DNA of 64,000 nt. It comes from Paenibacillus naphthalenovorans (lineage in GTDB: Bacteria; Bacillota; Bacilli; Paenibacillales; NBRC-103111). Location: contig NZ_FNDY01000009.1 of the NCBI RefSeq assembly GCF_900099895.1, forward strand, positions 106,025 through 170,024. Reading direction: 5' to 3'. Below are positions 19,161 to 26,742 of this stretch, piece after piece. Under the pieces are notes generated by a model. It made no database searches. It saw only the letters and a program-made list of their open reading frames with translations, and was not told the origin of the DNA. Position numbers and translations under genes: made by a program. Every line of letters begins with the position of its first letter. Within the stretch, counting starts at the first letter, position 1.

Positions 19161-19167
19161 TGACAAA

Positions 19168-19209
19168 AAGCCCGCCCGTTTTTTTCTCTAAAGAGAAACG
19201 GGCGGGCTT
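19168..19209. terminator. Bidirectional terminator between pucR and the GGT-like gene
   Basis: AAGCCCGCCCGTTT at 19168-19181 pairs with AAACGGGCGGGCTT at 19196-19209, and CTCT/AGAG extends the stem inside the loop. It lies between convergent genes 8 bases after the pucR stop and serves both directions. Confidence 0.88.
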
Positions 19210-19236
19210 CGGATTCACGCAAACCGCGCCATAGGG

Positions 19237-20817
19237 TTACCAGCCGATGGCCGCGCCGTCGCTGCGAGCGTCCGAACCGCCGCTGATGAACCCTTCCTCA
19301 TCCACCATGATCACATGAGCATGGCCCATGATGCCGTCAAAGTCCTTTACCTTGCGTACGGTGTGACCGGCCTTGGCTAAAGCTTCTGTCACTTCCGGGG
19401 AGATGCGGCCTTCAACCCTCAGATCCTGCGTCGACGCCCCCCACGTCCTACCCCATACCCATCGCGGCTCATCAACAGCCTGCTGGGGATCCATTCCAAA
19501 ATCGACCATTCGGGTCAAGATCGCCGTTTGGGTTTGCGGTTGTCCCTCCCCTCCCTGCGTGCCGTAAAGAATAACCGGCTTGCCCTCACGGCAGGCCATC
19601 GCCGGCATCAACGTATGGAAGGTTCTTTTGCGCGGCTGCAGGCAGTTGGCATGCGCCGGGTTCAGCGAGAAGAACGATCCACGGTTCTGCAGCGTAATAC
19701 CGGTATTCCCGGCCGTAACCCCCGAGCCGAATTCAAAGTACAGGCTCTGTATGAACGAAACGGCATTGCCCTCCTGATCGACCACGGCGGCATAGGCCGT
19801 ATCGCTGCCCATTTGTTCAGCCTCCAGGCTCAGGGCGCGATCCATCCGGATGGAGGCCGCAAGCTCGCGGGCATACTCTTGGCTCAGCAGACGATGAAGC
19901 GGAATATCGGCAAAATCGGGGTCCGTCAAATATTCGTTGCGATCGCGAAACCCGAGTTTCAAGGCTTCGATCATCGAATGATAATATTCAAAAGACCCGT
20001 GCTCCATGCTGCCGAGGTCGAAGTTCTCCAGGATGTGAAGCGCCATCAAGCCCACAAAGCCTTGGGAATTCGGCGGCATTTGATAAACGGAGTACCCCCG
20101 GTACGACCCCTGCAATGGAGTGACCCAGTTCCCCTCATGATCGGCAAAGTCGTCCATGACCAGCAGTCCCCCCTGTTCCTGCAAATAGGAGGTCATCTCC
20201 TCCGCTATGGCACCCTTATAGAAAAAGTCCCTTCCATGCTGCGCCAATTCGCGCAGCGTTTGCGCCAGTTCAGCTTGCACGAAACGCCGACCCGGCTTCA
20301 CAATCCGCCCTTCCGGCAGGTAAATGGCCGATGTCGGTGCCGTCCCCCTCAGCATCGCCTCGTTCATAACCGTGTACTCGTATTGATTTCGGGACATCGC
20401 AAATCCTTTGGAAGCATACTCGATGGCCGGCGCAAGCACTTGCCCCAAGGTCAACCGTCCGTATTCACGAAGCATCGCATCCCAGCCGTCCACCATCCCC
20501 GGAACGGTTACAACGCTGAGCACACCGCGGGTTGGAATCTCGATCCGGCCCGCATAAACCTCCCGATTCGCCCGATACCCGGACCGACCGCTGGCGTTGT
20601 AGCCCCGCACCTGCCCGTCACTGTGATGATAAGTCAGCCAAAAGGAATCTCCGCCAAGACCGGTCATATGAGGATAGACCACAGCCAGGCAGGCGCTGAC
20701 CGCCACAGCCGCATCAAATGCATTCCCGCCCTGTTCCAAGATACGGGCTCCGGCCGCCGAAGCCAAATAATGCGGACTCACCACCATCGTTTTTGTTCCC
20801 ACAACCGCTTTCCTCAT
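19237..20817 (-). CDS. Gamma-glutamyltransferase-like Ntn-hydrolase (YwrD / HpxW type)
   Basis: A 526-residue member of the gamma-glutamyltranspeptidase family. T340 in SDTAYAAVVDQEGNAVS is the expected autoprocessing and catalytic Thr. The large-subunit landmarks SAAGARILEQGGNAFDAAVA and GLGGDSF are intact. There is no signal peptide, so it is cytoplasmic, unlike classical glutathione-degrading GGT. Two readings compete. Synteny with the Lrp regulator and chromate transporters next door matches B. subtilis ywrD. Alternatively, Klebsiella HpxW is a GGT homologue that hydrolyses oxamate in purine breakdown, which fits the allantoin cluster with PucG on the other side. The annotation should stay at family level until tested. 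Confidence 0.85.
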   Translation of the reverse strand: MRKAVVGTKTMVVSPHYLASAAGARILEQGGNAFDAAVAVSACLAVVYPHMTGLGGDSFWLTYHHSDGQVRGYNASGRSGYRANREVYAGRIEIPTRGVLSVVTVPGMVDGWDAMLREYGRLTLGQVLAPAIEYASKGFAMSRNQYEYTVMNEAMLRGTAPTSAIYLPEGRIVKPGRRFVQAELAQTLRELAQHGRDFFYKGAIAEEMTSYLQEQGGLLVMDDFADHEGNWVTPLQGSYRGYSVYQMPPNSQGFVGLMALHILENFDLGSMEHGSFEYYHSMIEALKLGFRDRNEYLTDPDFADIPLHRLLSQEYARELAASIRMDRALSLEAEQMGSDTAYAAVVDQEGNAVSFIQSLYFEFGSGVTAGNTGITLQNRGSFFSLNPAHANCLQPRKRTFHTLMPAMACREGKPVILYGTQGGEGQPQTQTAILTRMVDFGMDPQQAVDEPRWVWGRTWGASTQDLRVEGRISPEVTEALAKAGHTVRKVKDFDGIMGHAHVIMVDEEGFISGGSDARSDGAAIGW

Positions 20818-21039
20818 CTGCAGCCCCTCCTACATGGCATATAACCTGACATTTAATATTTTAAAAAATAACACGTTCTATCGCGCATAGCAACTAAAAA
20901 ATTAAAAAATGTCATCATTTTTCTGAAATTGTATTGAAAATGAAGTTGATTGAATATATATTTATCCATATGGTAATGAAATCGAAATAATAACTTTCTT
21001 TTCGTAATTTATAATTCTTATAACAAGGAGTCGGTCTCT

Positions 21040-21522
21040 GTGCATTCCAGAACCTCCGGTGAAATTCCTCCGGTTCCCATCGATGAAATCGACCGTAAAA
21101 TCATTGCCGCTCTCCATCAAAACGGAAGAATTTCTTACACCGATTTGGCCAAAGAAATCGGATTGTCCCGTGTAGCTGTTCAAGCCCGCATTAATGCCCT
21201 GATGGAGTCCGGCGTCATCGAACGGTTTACGGCCGTCATTAATCCCGAGAAAATCGGCATCCACGTATCCGCTTTTTTCAACGTGGAGGTCGAACCGAAG
21301 CATCTGCAAGATGTTGCCGAGCAGTTGGCGTCGGAGCCGGTCGTCACAAGCCTTTATCACATGACCGGACCGAGCAAGCTTCACATGCACGGTTTGTTTA
21401 CGAACAACCTGGAGATGGAGACGTTTTTGAAGGAAAAGCTCTATAAGCTGCCCGGCATCATGAGCGTCGACTGCCAGGTTCTGATTACGCGGTACAAAAG
21501 CCGCATGGGAATGAGGTTATAA
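21040..21522 (+). CDS. Lrp/AsnC-family regulator of chromate transport (YwrC/ChrS-like)
   Basis: A 160-residue protein with an N-terminal winged helix, [20 protein letters not shown] then [16 protein letters not shown], and a C-terminal RAM/AsnC effector domain. It begins at a GTG with AAGGAG 9 bases upstream. It is 4 bases from the first chromate transporter half and almost certainly cotranscribed. The B. subtilis counterpart YwrC controls the paired chromate genes. Divergent ggt lies 222 bases upstream across an AT-rich gap that probably carries both promoters. Confidence 0.88.
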   Translation: MHSRTSGEIPPVPIDEIDRKIIAALHQNGRISYTDLAKEIGLSRVAVQARINALMESGVIERFTAVINPEKIGIHVSAFFNVEVEPKHLQDVAEQLASEPVVTSLYHMTGPSKLHMHGLFTNNLEMETFLKEKLYKLPGIMSVDCQVLITRYKSRMGMRL

Positions 21523-21526
21523 GAAG

Positions 21527-22138
21527 ATGACCAAATCAAATGGAGTACGTCCTTATATGGATCTGGTATGGGCTATGGGCAGGACAGGGATTCTGGGCTT
21601 TGGCGGAGGACCTTCGGTGATTCCGTTAATCCGCTACGAAGCGGTAACCCGTTACCGCTGGATGGAGGATGACGAGTTTGGCGAGATTCTCGCTTTGGCC
21701 AATGCGCTGCCGGGGCCGATCGCAACCAAAATCGCCGCCTATCTTGGCTACCGGCAAAAAGGCATTTCCGGTGCGATCATCTCCGTCCTGGCTCACATCA
21801 TGCCTTCCGCTGTGGCCATGATCGCTTTGCTTTCGGCCGCCCAACTGCTGAGCGCCTCCCCGATCGTGCAGGGAATGATTGCAGCCGTGACGCCGGTGAT
21901 CGCGGTTATGCTGGGGGTCATGGCTTACGAATTTGCCGAACGCGCCGTCAAAGGTCTCGGCAAGCCTGTCGGCTTCGCTTTATTTCTCGTCTGTTTTGCA
22001 CTTTTGCAAATCATCGATATTCATCCGGCTTTCGTTGTCATTGCCTTTCTGGGGTATGGCGCTTTTCATTTCAAAACGACGGCATGGTTTAACAAGAAGA
22101 AAACCAGAAAAGAGGACTACACGACATGGAGTGGATAA
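21527..22138 (+). CDS. Chromate transporter, N-terminal-type half (CHR family)
   Basis: A 203-residue short-chain CHR protein. The signature GFGGGPSVIPLIRYE near the N-terminus and LANALPGPIATKIAAYLGY are diagnostic of the ChrA fold. About five to six membrane segments follow. Short CHR proteins work as pairs, and the partner starts 13 bases before this stop. It probably exports chromate or a related anion using the membrane potential. The partner gene and Lrp regulator match B. subtilis ywrBA/ywrC. Confidence 0.9.
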   Translation: MTKSNGVRPYMDLVWAMGRTGILGFGGGPSVIPLIRYEAVTRYRWMEDDEFGEILALANALPGPIATKIAAYLGYRQKGISGAIISVLAHIMPSAVAMIALLSAAQLLSASPIVQGMIAAVTPVIAVMLGVMAYEFAERAVKGLGKPVGFALFLVCFALLQIIDIHPAFVVIAFLGYGAFHFKTTAWFNKKKTRKEDYTTWSG

Positions 22139-22665
22139 ATCTCTTCATCGGCTTTTTCCTAGCCAACGTACTCGGATACGGCGGCGGCCCCGCTTCCATT
22201 CCGCTGATGTATCAGGAAATCGTCGTTCGCCATCATTGGGCGACGGATGCGCAGTTTTCCAATATTTTGGCTCTAGGCAACGCTTTGCCCGGTCCGATCG
22301 CCACGAAAATCGCCGCATTTGTCGGCTATGACACCGTCGGGTGGCTCGGCATGACGATTGCTTTGGCCGCAACCGTGGTTCCCACAGCGGCCGCGCTCAT
22401 TCTGATGCTGAGAATACTGAACAAGCATCGCCAATCGCCGGTCGTCAAAGGAATGACGCTGCTTGTCCAACCCGTGATTGCCGTCATGATGGTCATCCTC
22501 ACCTGGCAAATGGCATCCACCAGTTGGCAATCGCTCGGCCTGTGGCAATCCCTTGCGATTGCCGCCATTGCTTATTGGGCGATGGAACGGCGCAAAATTC
22601 ATCCCGCCCTAGTCATTATCGGCGCCTTCGCTTACGGAGGATTGGTTCTGCCTTATTTTATATAA
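22126..22665 (+). CDS. Chromate transporter, C-terminal-type half (CHR family)
   Basis: A 179-residue CHR protein paralogous to the preceding one, with GYGGGPASIPLMYQE and LGNALPGPIATKIAAFVGYD in the same places. It overlaps the previous gene by 13 bases and has AGAGGA before its ATG, indicating translational coupling. The two halves should insert in opposite orientations to form one heterodimeric transporter. Nothing in either half appears damaged. Confidence 0.9.
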   Translation: MEWINLFIGFFLANVLGYGGGPASIPLMYQEIVVRHHWATDAQFSNILALGNALPGPIATKIAAFVGYDTVGWLGMTIALAATVVPTAAALILMLRILNKHRQSPVVKGMTLLVQPVIAVMMVILTWQMASTSWQSLGLWQSLAIAAIAYWAMERRKIHPALVIIGAFAYGGLVLPYFI

Positions 22666-22724
22666 TCGTTGGAGACTGCCGGTTTAAGCCGGTTTAACCA
22701 TTCCCGTATCAGCCTCATCCGGTC

Positions 22725-22767
22725 CGCCCCGCCGTTTGGATACTGCGTGTATTCGAACGGCGGGGCG
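22725..22767. repeat. 12-bp perfect inverted repeat in the gap 22666-22972
   Basis: CGCCCCGCCGTT at 22725-22736 pairs with AACGGCGGGGCG at 22756-22767 across a 19-base loop. No U-tract follows on either strand, so it is a GC-rich hairpin, possibly a Rho-dependent or weak terminator after the chromate genes. The rest of the 307-base gap is AT-rich sequence before the MFS gene; I see no gene in it. Confidence 0.5.
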
Positions 22768-22972
22768 CTCGCATTAAAGAACGGTTTTATAAAAATACGG
22801 AGTAATTACTATATTTTATTTTATCCAAATATTGTACAATCATGGAAAAGAGCTGCGAACCAGCCAACGGACGACGGGTTTTTCACGAATCGATAAAACC
22901 GCTCTCCAAGCCTATCGAACCATTCGCCATTCGGAAGTCGAACTAAAACCAATGCTTCGGGGAGGGTTTTCT

Positions 22973-24226
22973 ATGCATTATGGATGGATTATCGTATCGA
23001 TCACCTTTATTACCATACTGATTGTGGCAGGAATCCGTTCCACTACAGGAGTGCTAATCATTCCGTTGGAACAAGAATTCGAATGGAGCCGTTCAGCCAT
23101 TTCTCTCGCTTTTGCGGTCAATTTGACATTATACGGATTCTCCGGTCCCTTTATTGCGGCAGGAATGGAACGGTTCGGCGTCCGCAAGATGATGGTGTAC
23201 GGCATGATCCTTTTGGTTTCCAGTATTGCTGCAAGCCTTGTCATGACGCACATCTGGCAGCTTCACCTGATATGGGGGATCATTATAAGCCTGGGCTCCG
23301 GTGTATTTCTCACCGTCCTTTCGGCAACCGTGGCCAACCGCTGGTTCGAGCAAAAGCGGGGGATGGTGCTGGGGCTGCTGATGGCAAGTACGGCCGCGGG
23401 GCAAATGGTGTTTCTTCCTCTGCTCTCCTATCTGATTCAAGCCTATTCCTGGCGTATCGCTTTATCCCTATTTCTTGGTTTAGGGGTTTTGATGATTCCG
23501 CTTATCGCATTTTGGATGAGGGAGCGTCCTTCGGATAAAGGGCTTCTGCCCTATGGAGCAGCGGATGACAAACCGCCAATGCCATCGGATACAAGGAAGA
23601 AAGACCCCGTTTCTGCGGCTTTTGAAGGTTTATGGGCCGGGGTTCGCTCCGTGCCCTTTTGGCTGCTGGCAGCAAGCTTTTTTATTTGCGGCGCATCATC
23701 GACTGGTCTCATCGGCACTCATTTCATACCCGCATCCTCCCATCACGGTATTCCGGAGGTTCAGGCTGCCGGTCTGTTTGCTTTCATGGGTATTTTTAAT
23801 ATTATCGGAACGATCTTTTCCGGATGGCTGTCCGACCGGTTTGACAACCGCTGGCTTCTGTTTTGGTTTTATGGATTGAGAGGCTTGTCCCTGCTTTTGC
23901 TGCCCTATCTTTTTGACCTGAAATCGTATGTTCTTTTTATGGTTTTCGCTGTATTTTACGGTCTGGATTGGATCGCCACCGTTCCTCCTACCGTCCGCTT
24001 GGCTGCGGATCATTTCGGCAAAGAGCGCGGCATTGTCATCTATGGCTGGCTGTTCGCCGCACATCAGTTAGGTTCCGGCGCAGCCGCTTACTTAGGAGGA
24101 TACATTTACGAGCAATACCATAGCTATACGCTTTCCTTTATCTTTGCCGGACTCCTGTGCATTGTAGCGACTTTATTTGTGTTTAGCGTAAGGAAGAAGC
24201 CCCAGTCGCGGCCTCTTAATGTATAA
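22973..24226 (+). CDS. MFS transporter (oxalate/formate antiporter-like)
   Basis: A 417-residue 12-TM major facilitator. It opens MHYGWIIVSITF, a start seen in the oxalate-formate antiporter and monocarboxylate-like MFS branch. The loop 2-3 segment GPFIAAGMERFGVRKMM corresponds to the MFS A-motif, and a second copy appears as FSGWLSDRFDNRW. The ATG at 22973 with GGGGAGGG 6 bases upstream is preferred to an in-frame ATG at 22832. It converges on the fumarase genes; substrates are probably carboxylates, by family and neighbours (inference). Confidence 0.85.
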   Translation: MHYGWIIVSITFITILIVAGIRSTTGVLIIPLEQEFEWSRSAISLAFAVNLTLYGFSGPFIAAGMERFGVRKMMVYGMILLVSSIAASLVMTHIWQLHLIWGIIISLGSGVFLTVLSATVANRWFEQKRGMVLGLLMASTAAGQMVFLPLLSYLIQAYSWRIALSLFLGLGVLMIPLIAFWMRERPSDKGLLPYGAADDKPPMPSDTRKKDPVSAAFEGLWAGVRSVPFWLLAASFFICGASSTGLIGTHFIPASSHHGIPEVQAAGLFAFMGIFNIIGTIFSGWLSDRFDNRWLLFWFYGLRGLSLLLLPYLFDLKSYVLFMVFAVFYGLDWIATVPPTVRLAADHFGKERGIVIYGWLFAAHQLGSGAAAYLGGYIYEQYHSYTLSFIFAGLLCIVATLFVFSVRKKPQSRPLNV

Positions 24227-24229
24227 ATC

Positions 24230-24270
24230 AAACAAGCTGATTGTCTGTTTGTACAGGCATCAGCTTGTTT
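24230..24270. terminator. Bidirectional terminator between MFS and fumarase genes
   Basis: AAACAAGCTGAT at 24230-24241 pairs with ATCAGCTTGTTT at 24259-24270 around a 17-base loop, immediately after the MFS stop and 5 bases from the end of the convergent dehydratase gene. Confidence 0.8.
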
Positions 24271-24275
24271 GTCCA

Positions 24276-24836
24276 TCAAGAATCGAGCGTTCTATATTTG
24301 GCTATCTCCTGCTCGTACAGGTCTCCTCCATGTGCATCGTACACCACCAGTACCGGAAAATCCTCTACCGTAAGCTTACGGATGGCTTCCGGCCCCAGAT
24401 CTTCGTAAGCGATAATTTCAGCCGATTTGACTCTCTGCGCCAACAGCGCGGATAAACCGCCGATCGCCGAGAAGCATACGGCTTGTTCCTTTATGCAGGC
24501 CTCCTTGACTTCCTTGCTCCGCGGCCCTTTCCCGATGGTGCCTTTGACTCCGTACTTATACATTGCGGGTGTATAAGGATCCATACGCGACGCTGTCGTC
24601 GGCGCAATCGATCCTATAATTTGTCCCGGCTTCGGAGGGGTGGGGCCGGCATAAAATACAATTTCATTTTTTAAATCGACCGGAAAATCGCGGTGTTGAG
24701 CCAGCAATTCCAACAGCCTCTTATGTGCCGCATCCCGGGCCACATAAATCGTTCCATTGAGGAGCACTTCGTCGCCCGCTTTAAGCTGGATTACCGCCTC
24801 TCGGGTCAGAGGAGTTTCCAGGCGAACTTTTGCCAT
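24276..24836 (-). CDS. Class I fumarase / L(+)-tartrate dehydratase beta subunit
   Basis: A protein of about 186 residues equal to the C-terminal domain of class I hydro-lyases. YAGPTPPKPG, IGSIAPTTASRMD, GKGPRSKEVKEACIK and YEDLGPEAIRKL are the signature segments. It forms a heterodimer with the alpha subunit encoded 24 bases upstream. The TTG at 24842 is in frame, but the ATG at 24836 has AAGGTG at better spacing. Whether the enzyme acts on fumarate/malate or L-tartrate cannot be told from sequence. Confidence 0.88.
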   Translation of the reverse strand: MAKVRLETPLTREAVIQLKAGDEVLLNGTIYVARDAAHKRLLELLAQHRDFPVDLKNEIVFYAGPTPPKPGQIIGSIAPTTASRMDPYTPAMYKYGVKGTIGKGPRSKEVKEACIKEQAVCFSAIGGLSALLAQRVKSAEIIAYEDLGPEAIRKLTVEDFPVLVVYDAHGGDLYEQEIAKYRTLDS

Positions 24837-24860
24837 AACCAATCACCTTCCCGATCTAGT

Positions 24861-25703
24861 TTAGATGATACACGTTTTTTTGCGCGCAGCATGACATTGA
24901 AGATTCACGGCCACCGGAAGAGCGGTAATATGACAGCCGTAGGTTTCCACGGCAACCCATAGAGCCGTACTCGTGCCTCCCAGTCCTTGAGGTCCGATGC
25001 CCGTCTTGTTGATATCCTCCAGCAGCTCTTTCTCCAGCTGGGCGATATGGGGCTCATGATGATAAACCCCCACTTCCCGCAAAACGGCTTCCTTCGCGAT
25101 TTCAGTGACCTTATCGAAGCTTCCGCCAATACCTACACCTACGACCAATGGCGGGCATGCCCTTCCTCCCGCGGCCTGGATCGTATCCAGGACGAACTTC
25201 TTCACGCCGGCGACGCCGTCTCCGGGAAGCAAAAACTTCATGGCGCTCATGTTCTCGCTTCCGCCTCCTTTCGGAAGAACGGTGAATTGGATTTTATCCC
25301 CGGGCACAATCTTGGTATGAATCACGCCGGGCGTGTTATCGTTCGTGTTATTGCGCAGCAGCGGATCGCCTACAATGGAATTACGCAGATACCCTTCTTT
25401 GTATCCTTTGCGAATGCCCTCATGAATCGCGTCGGTGAAGCTGCCGCCTTGAATATGAACATCCTGGCCCACTTCGGCAAAAACCACCGTAAGTCCCGTA
25501 TCATGACAATAAGGCCGATTTTCTTCAGCAGCCAATTGAGCGTTTTCAATCAACTGATCCAAAATACTTTTGCCCAGGGGCGATTTCTCGCTTTCACTGG
25601 CCCTATGAAAGCCTGCAAGGATATCATCGGGCAGATAATAACAGGCTTCCCAGCACAAAACGGCGATAGAATCACGAATTTGATCAACATGAACGGTTCT
25701 CAT
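24861..25703 (-). CDS. Class I fumarase / L(+)-tartrate dehydratase alpha subunit
   Basis: A protein of about 280 residues carrying the [4Fe-4S] domain. Cys residues in CWEACYYLPDD, PYCHDTGL and ACPPLVVGVGIGG include the probable cluster ligands. LPKGGGSENMSAMKF and GIGPQGLGGTST are diagnostic of class I hydro-lyases. Two ATGs lie two codons apart; the second (25703) has the better distance to GAGAGGA. It is followed by the beta subunit and preceded by a TrmB regulator on the same strand, suggesting a three-gene operon. Confidence 0.9.
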   Translation of the reverse strand: MRTVHVDQIRDSIAVLCWEACYYLPDDILAGFHRASESEKSPLGKSILDQLIENAQLAAEENRPYCHDTGLTVVFAEVGQDVHIQGGSFTDAIHEGIRKGYKEGYLRNSIVGDPLLRNNTNDNTPGVIHTKIVPGDKIQFTVLPKGGGSENMSAMKFLLPGDGVAGVKKFVLDTIQAAGGRACPPLVVGVGIGGSFDKVTEIAKEAVLREVGVYHHEPHIAQLEKELLEDINKTGIGPQGLGGTSTALWVAVETYGCHITALPVAVNLQCHAARKKTCII

Positions 25704-25767
25704 GGTCATCTATCCTCTCTCATTTGATTTGCTTCAAGAGCACATGTGATCAGGTCAGGGCGCCGAT

Positions 25768-26553
25768 TCATTGTTCCCCGAAAAAGCGCTTCCTTGCCGG
25801 AGTGATCCATTGATCCATTTCTTCCCGCTTATCTTCCGTGACCAACCGGTTGACCAGCACATCGTGCCAAATATAATCCTCCAGCAGGTAAATATGAACC
25901 GGGTCGTCGGTATAGAAGGCGCCGCCGCTCTGTTCAGGAGAATGGCCATAGAACAGCTCCTTGCCATCTATGGACAGAATAAACCACGGATGGTCCACAT
26001 GCTCCACGTAATGGGTTTTACGGTGAACCTCCAGGCCCGGCAACGGGTCCTTTACCTGGAACAGAAGCCCGCTCAGCAGACATTGATCCCGCTTGGCCTC
26101 CAGATCCTCCTTAAGCCTCCGATACATGGGCTCCCACAAAGACAGCAGAATTCGCTTCTCCGCACGCCGGATAAGAACGCGGCAAAAGGATAAGATGTTG
26201 TCCTCTCCTTTAATCGTCGTCACATAGACTTCCGGTTCGGGGCTTTGTTTTTCAAGAAGCTTCAATTCGGTTTCCAAACGGCTGTAGGTCGCTTCCCATT
26301 TCGTTTTCATCGACTCCAGGAAAACCTCGACCGGCAAGGAGGAATAATGGGCTCCTCCGTCCACGTCTTCCTTCATCACCAGTCCATGCTGCACCAAGCC
26401 GTCCAATACTTCATACACGCGTGCCCGCGGCACACCCGAGGCTTTGCTTACCTGATAGGCATTCGAAGGTCCGCGGGAAACCAGCGTCAGGTACACCTTG
26501 GCCTCGTACTGGGTCAATCCCGTCGATTGAATCTTTTGCAGCAGATCCTCCAT
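25768..26553 (-). CDS. TrmB-family transcriptional regulator
   Basis: A 261-residue protein. The N-terminal winged helix reads GLTQYEAKVYLTLVSRGPSN, and ASGVPRARVYEVLDGL is the recognition helix region typical of TrmB. The C-terminal two thirds is a phospholipase-D-like effector domain as in TrmBL proteins. It probably controls itself and the dehydratase genes 64 bases downstream. A perfect dyad lies just upstream at 26587-26600. TrmB proteins usually respond to sugars; the effector here is unknown. Confidence 0.85.
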   Translation of the reverse strand: MEDLLQKIQSTGLTQYEAKVYLTLVSRGPSNAYQVSKASGVPRARVYEVLDGLVQHGLVMKEDVDGGAHYSSLPVEVFLESMKTKWEATYSRLETELKLLEKQSPEPEVYVTTIKGEDNILSFCRVLIRRAEKRILLSLWEPMYRRLKEDLEAKRDQCLLSGLLFQVKDPLPGLEVHRKTHYVEHVDHPWFILSIDGKELFYGHSPEQSGGAFYTDDPVHIYLLEDYIWHDVLVNRLVTEDKREEMDQWITPARKRFFGEQ

Positions 26554-26586
26554 CCATCTCCCTCATTTCTAATTCCAACAATAGTT

Positions 26587-26600
26587 ACTACTACAGTAGT
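26587..26600. promoter_or_regulatory. Palindrome upstream of the TrmB gene, candidate autoregulatory operator
   Basis: ACTACT-AC-AGTAGT is a perfect 14-bp dyad 33 bases before the TrmB start, within AT-rich promoter sequence. Position and symmetry suit a dimeric repressor site; no other copy was noticed in the window. Confidence 0.45.
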
Positions 26601-26704
26601 GTATACTGCTCTTAATGCCATAATAACCAGTTGCAGAGTTTTTTACAACTATTTTTTTGATCGGCCGATGATTTATCCCGACTCGTGACTCAAAACAAAA
26701 TAAA

Positions 26705-26728
26705 ACCGCCCGGAACTTCCCGGACGGT
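26705..26728 (-). terminator. Terminator after thrC
   Basis: On the minus strand ACCGTCCGG pairs with CCGGGCGGT around a short loop, followed by TTTTATTTTG. It is 15 bases past the thrC stop and isolates thrC from the TrmB operon. Confidence 0.8.
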
Positions 26729-26742
26729 GGCTTGATCAGATA

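Noticed and set aside
19528-20844. 438-codon plus-strand frame opposite the GGT-like gene
   Set aside because: His- and Arg-rich antisense composition; the minus-strand product has complete family motifs.
20818-21039. Search for an operator in the ggt/Lrp divergent gap
   Set aside because: Only AT-rich sequence without a convincing dyad was seen; likely promoters but nothing I can place.
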